DNA from: Bacillota bacterium
Lineage (GTDB): Bacteria > Bacillota > Clostridia > Acetivibrionales > Acetivibrionaceae
Assembly (NCBI GenBank): GCA_023398495.1
Contig: JAEWSG010000237.1
Coordinates: forward strand, 1 to 7,634
Direction: 5' to 3'
DNA length: 7,634 nt
Made by a program: the position numbers and the translations under genes. This document shows positions 5,513 through 7,634 of this stretch, one piece after another; within the stretch, counting starts at the first letter, position 1, and every line of letters starts with the position of its first letter. Under the pieces are notes generated by a model. That model did not search any database. It saw only the letters and a program-made list of their open reading frames with translations, and was not told where the DNA came from.

Positions 5513-5815
5513 ATGACTGAAAAAATTATAAAAGCGGATAATATTTTTGAAAAAGTTTCTGAAATTATTAATCAAAGCCGACAAAGTGTAGCTAATGCAA
5601 TCAATACAGAACTTGTGTTGCTTTATTGGAATATTGGAAGAATAATCAAAATAGAAATCCTTCAAAATGAAAAAGCAGAGTATGGAACTCAGAAGATTGA
5701 GAGTTTGAGTAGCAAGCTGGTGGCTGAATATGGCAGAGGATACAGCACAAGAAATCTGTTCAACATGATTAAATTTTATGAGTTTTTAAGGACGAGCAAA
5801 TTTTGCACTCAGTGA
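5513..5815 (+). CDS. YhcG-like protein, N-terminal DUF1016 part
   Basis: This 100-residue frame starts at an ATG with AAAGGAG 8 bases upstream. It shows the DUF1016 N-terminal signatures ELVLLYWNIGR (33-43), EYGTQ (56-60) and EYGRGYSTRNLFNM (72-85). Residues 91-100 (FLRTSKFCTQ) no longer resemble the family and come from reading past the frame break. Its stop TGA (5813-5815) falls in the loop and stem of the 12-bp hairpin. Alone it lacks the nuclease domain. If translated as is, it would be a truncated winged-helix-like fragment. Confidence 0.75.
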   Translation: MTEKIIKADNIFEKVSEIINQSRQSVANAINTELVLLYWNIGRIIKIEILQNEKAEYGTQKIESLSSKLVAEYGRGYSTRNLFNMIKFYEFLRTSKFCTQ

Positions 5816-5825
5816 GTGCAAAATT
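5799..5825. repeat. Perfect 12-bp stem-loop at the yhcG frame break
   Basis: AATTTTGCACTC and its exact reverse complement GAGTGCAAAATT flank an AGT loop. The stem starts 10 bases after the last base of GTTTTTA, the point where the reading frame changes, and contains the stop codon of frame 1. Confidence 0.7.
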
Positions 5826-6552
5826 GACATGGACGCATATAAAGCGTCTTATATATATTGACAATGAACTAAAAAGGGAATTTTACATTGCTATGAGTGC
5901 CAGTGAACGCTGGAGTGTTAGAACAATGAATGAACGGATTAATTCCATGCTATATGAAAGAACTCAAATTTCAAAGCTGCCGGAGGAAACAATTAAAAAC
6001 GATTTGATGGCTTTGGCAAATGAAAATAAAATGTCAGCAGATTTGTTTTTTCGGGACCCCTATGTTCTTGATTTTCTTGGACTAAAAGATACCTACAGTG
6101 AAAAGGACTTGGAAAACGCAATCTTAATGGAACTTGAGAAATTCATTCTTGAAATGGGCCGAGACTTTGCATTCTTAGGAAGGCAAGTCCGTATAACAGT
6201 CGGGAATAAAGACTATTATATCGACCTCTTGTTCTATCACCGGAAACTGAAAAGACTTGTATTGCTGGAACTAAAACTGGGTGAGTTCCTGCCAGAGCAT
6301 AAGGGACAGGTTGAACTGTATTTGAGATACCTTGAACAGAATGAGAAAAATGAAGGGGAAGAACCCCCGATTGGTATTATCCTTTGTGCAGAAAAAGACC
6401 AAGAGACTGTGGAACTTTTAGAACTTGATAAGAGCGGAATCCACGTGGCACAGTATTTGACTCAGCTGCCGCCAAAGCACTTATTGGAAAACAATTTAAG
6501 AAAAGCTATTGCTAACGCCAAAAGGGCATTAGAGCAAGAAACGGACTCATAA
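5803..6552 (+). CDS. YhcG-like protein, C-terminal PD-(D/E)XK nuclease part
   Basis: Counting from the TTG at 5803, residues 1-60 finish the DUF1016 domain (VSAKLTWTHIKRL, REFYIAMSASERWSVR, RINSMLYERT). From about 100 comes the nuclease domain: D141 in YYIDLLFYH, E156-x-K158 in LLELKLGEF, and Q169 in HKGQVELYL, so the D...ExK active site is intact. The family-like sequence extends upstream of 5803 to 5785 without a start codon, which argues that it is the second half of a broken gene. Independent starts are possible: TTG at 5803 with AAGGA 10 bases before it, or GTG at 5812, which overlaps the first frame's stop as GTGA. Its stop overlaps by 6 bases that of the convergent gene at 6547. Confidence 0.8.
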   Translation: MHSVSAKLTWTHIKRLIYIDNELKREFYIAMSASERWSVRTMNERINSMLYERTQISKLPEETIKNDLMALANENKMSADLFFRDPYVLDFLGLKDTYSEKDLENAILMELEKFILEMGRDFAFLGRQVRITVGNKDYYIDLLFYHRKLKRLVLLELKLGEFLPEHKGQVELYLRYLEQNEKNEGEEPPIGIILCAEKDQETVELLELDKSGIHVAQYLTQLPPKHLLENNLRKAIANAKRALEQETDS

Positions 6553-6993
6553 AATTAAGATCATTGACAAGGTTTTTGCGTAACCAGTAGGAAATATAAA
6601 AAAGATTTTCCCCGTTTTGTCTACTTCTTTAAGAGGCTCAATGCTCATTTCCTCCCATGTAACTCCGTAAGGTGCACCGCCGGGCGTATACCCTGCAATA
6701 TAGTAAAAAGTATCATCTGAATCGGAAAAACGTTCATCAAAATCCTTTTGCTTTTTCAAAAGTGCCTTCTGCTCTCTTTGTTTTCGGGTGTTTTCTTCAA
6801 CGAGCTTTAATTGTGCAATATATTCATCGGATATTTCTATACCAAATAATTTTAGTTCATTTGCAGCACACAGTAGAGAAACACCATATTTTTTTCTATA
6901 TCCATGGACGATTCTTTTACCTGTATAGGTTGGAATCCAGTACTTTGCTGATTGAAGCCTTGATTCTCTTTTCATAGTCTTTTTTAAAGCCAT
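6547..6993 (-). CDS. Small hypothetical protein with GYTPGGAPYGVTWEE motif
   Basis: A 148-residue protein resembling small uncharacterised Firmicute proteins, from memory; no function is known to me. Residues 18-62 look like a compact helical domain (YWIPTYTGKRIVHGYRKKYG, then LKLFGIEIS). Residues 60-88 are charged and probably coiled coil. The striking part is FYYIAGYTPGGAPYGVTWEE (96-115), rich in Gly, Pro and aromatics. The last 20 or so residues (IFFIFPTGYAKTLSMILIL) are hydrophobic and unlike the rest, and may be read-through past an original end. The ATG has AGGAG 6 bases upstream. There is no signal peptide. It is convergent with yhcG and their stops overlap by 6 bases, with no terminator between. 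Confidence 0.7.
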   Translation of the reverse strand: MALKKTMKRESRLQSAKYWIPTYTGKRIVHGYRKKYGVSLLCAANELKLFGIEISDEYIAQLKLVEENTRKQREQKALLKKQKDFDERFSDSDDTFYYIAGYTPGGAPYGVTWEEMSIEPLKEVDKTGKIFFIFPTGYAKTLSMILIL

Positions 6994-7022
6994 GTTTTTC
7001 TCCTGTTTTAGAATACAAAAAT

Positions 7023-7051
7023 TTAACTGTCCCCAAATTTGGGGAGGTTAA
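7023..7051. repeat. REP-like palindrome
   Basis: The core TCCCCAAATTTGGGGA (7030-7045) is a perfect palindrome. It is flanked by TTAAC (7023-7027) and GTTAA (7047-7051), which pair after a small asymmetric bulge (TG against G). The arm TTTAACTGTCCCC (7022-7034) recurs as TTTAACTGTCCAC at 7138-7150. GGGGACAGTT-type ends are typical of REP sequences and some transposon termini. It lies between the small hypothetical gene and the DUF6431 gene. Confidence 0.5.
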
Positions 7052-7056
7052 TCCTA

Positions 7057-7227
7057 ATAGTAGCACCGCTCAAAACTTAGCAGACACGACAAACCTACTG
7101 CATCCATTCTATATGCTCTAGCTCTTAATTCTCTAGCTTTAACTGTCCACGCTTTGAACTCATCAGCCGATATTAAACCGCTGCACTTTCTGGCAACATA
7201 CTTTTTATGACCTAAAAATAGTTTTTT
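7057..7227 (-). pseudogene. Open tail beyond the DUF6431 stop
   Basis: Continuing past the TGA at 7230-7228 in the same frame gives 57 codons to a TAG at 7056-7054. The first nine residues, KKLFLGHKK, fit the expected continuation of the DUF6431 helix-turn-helix. From residue 10 the text changes to VARKCSGLISADEFKAWTV and AREL-type sequence that does not fit that family and may be the remnant of a different small protein joined by deletion. No start codon or ribosome site precedes it, so it is not expressed on its own. Confidence 0.45.
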
Positions 7228-7548
7228 TCAGGAATAGAGGGTATAAACAGATATGCTGTATTTGTCACATATATCTGTTACAGTAAGTGATTTGCTGAAA
7301 TAATCCCTCATGACTGCAATAATGAAAAGAAAGCTGTAGCAACTGTATAGAATTATTGATTCCGGAAGTACTGCATGAGTATGTCCGCAAGATGAACATT
7401 GGTATCTTGTAACGGTAATTTGATAGTATATAACACAGCCATTTTCATAAGTTACAAGATATCTATTGTAATCAGAATGCCTTTTCCAGTCGGGGGACTT
7501 AGTATTACAACAAGGGCATTTATACTCTGATATCTTGAACCCCGACAT
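7228..7548 (-). CDS. DUF6431-type zinc-ribbon/HTH protein, truncated
   Basis: This 106-residue product resembles the N-terminal half of DUF6431 proteins, common in clostridia and probably linked to mobile DNA. It has a two-knuckle zinc ribbon, C11-P-C-C14 and C51-SS-C54-GHTH, then a helix-turn-helix around 87-105 (LTVTDICDKYSISVYTLY). The family continues after LY with a Trp-Lys-rich helix; here TGA takes the place expected for TGG (Trp), and KKLFLGHKK follows in frame. It is therefore likely cut by a nonsense change in the recognition region. The ATG gives the usual MSGF start, but the only ribosome-like site, AAGGA, is 15 bases away and lies in a 6-bp hairpin (7549-7566), so translation may be poor. 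Function is unknown. Confidence 0.65.
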   Translation of the reverse strand: MSGFKISEYKCPCCNTKSPDWKRHSDYNRYLVTYENGCVIYYQITVTRYQCSSCGHTHAVLPESIILYSCYSFLFIIAVMRDYFSKSLTVTDICDKYSISVYTLYS

Positions 7549-7620
7549 GGATTTAAGAAAAAATCCTTAGCCGAAATATTTATAAAATTTATCTTGCAGA
7601 ACAGCTTAAAAACTCTTATC

Positions 7621-7626
7621 ATTATA
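7621..7626 (-). promoter_or_regulatory. Candidate -10 box for the DUF6431 gene
   Basis: TATAAT on the minus strand, about 70 bases before the ATG at 7548. Any -35 would fall beyond the end of the window, so it cannot be judged further. Confidence 0.3.
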
Positions 7627-7634
7627 TTGTACCT

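Larger units (their letters stand above)
5513..6552 (+). pseudogene. yhcG-type DUF1016 nuclease gene, split by a frame break
   Basis: The two frames below together form one DUF1016/YhcG protein of about 346 residues, normal for the family: an N-terminal winged-helix-like DUF1016 domain and a C-terminal PD-(D/E)XK nuclease domain. Frame 1 matches the family up to FYE (residues 88-90, ending at 5782). After that the family-like continuation KDEQILHSVSAKL is found in the -1 frame, directly after the T5 run at 5783-5787. One added T would repair it. Family members sit beside restriction and other defence genes or alone, and are thought to be DNA nucleases; function here is inferred. Both halves are otherwise free of stops and keep their motifs, so the break is recent, a sequencing error, or bypassed in translation. 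The downstream stem-loop at 5799-5825 makes bypass worth considering. Confidence 0.65.

Noticed and set aside
6672..6977. Plus-strand 101-codon frame opposite the small hypothetical gene
   Set aside because: The minus-strand frame has a good ribosome site and the family-like GYTPGGAPYG motif; the plus frame has neither.
5220..7634. CRISPR array or toxin-antitoxin pair in the accessory region
   Set aside because: There are no regularly spaced repeats, and no adjacent same-strand pair of small genes with toxin or antitoxin motifs.

Overview
The window looks like a low-GC Firmicute chromosome, most likely a clostridium (Clostridia). The signs are A+T-rich intergenic DNA, AGGAGG-type ribosome sites, GTG and TTG starts backed by such sites, and a tmRNA whose encoded tag ends in ALAAA. 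The genus cannot be fixed from the sequence alone.

Layout. Positions 1-162 hold an open minus-strand frame that runs off the left edge. A LytTR-type response regulator (267-1010, +) faces a convergent pair of minus-strand genes: a soluble lytic transglycosylase (1028-1708) and a small eight-cysteine protein with two similar modules (1906-2223). A forward housekeeping block follows: a DUF402 protein (2472-2939), a PHP-domain phosphoesterase (2998-3834), an A+T-rich gap of about 290 bases up to a near-consensus promoter, then smpB (4252-4716) and ssrA/tmRNA (4835-5219) with its terminator. SmpB and tmRNA act together in trans-translation, rescuing stalled ribosomes and tagging the unfinished protein. 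Here the encoded tag is AKNDNFALAAA. The smpB leader appears to contain an intrinsic-terminator hairpin, which could act as an attenuator.

Downstream of ssrA the content becomes accessory. There is a palindrome-rich spacer, then a DUF1016/YhcG-type PD-(D/E)XK nuclease split in two frames. Next come a convergent small hypothetical protein on the minus strand (6547-6993), a REP-like palindrome (7023-7051), and a minus-strand DUF6431-type zinc-ribbon/HTH gene cut short by an in-frame TGA (7228-7548), with an open tail beyond it. The 3' end of ssrA is a well-known integration site for genomic islands, so these genes may be cargo of, or remnants of, an island; no integrase or second att copy is visible.

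The most unusual spot is the yhcG frame break. A -1 shift at a T5 run restores family-like sequence, and a perfect 12-bp stem-loop begins 10 bases downstream. A plain one-base deletion or a sequencing error is the simplest explanation, but programmed frameshifting or GTGA-coupled reinitiation are testable alternatives. No clear new multi-gene system is visible. The other points of interest are the smpB leader, the tandem-module cysteine protein, an orphan reverse-strand terminator, and several perfect palindromes.
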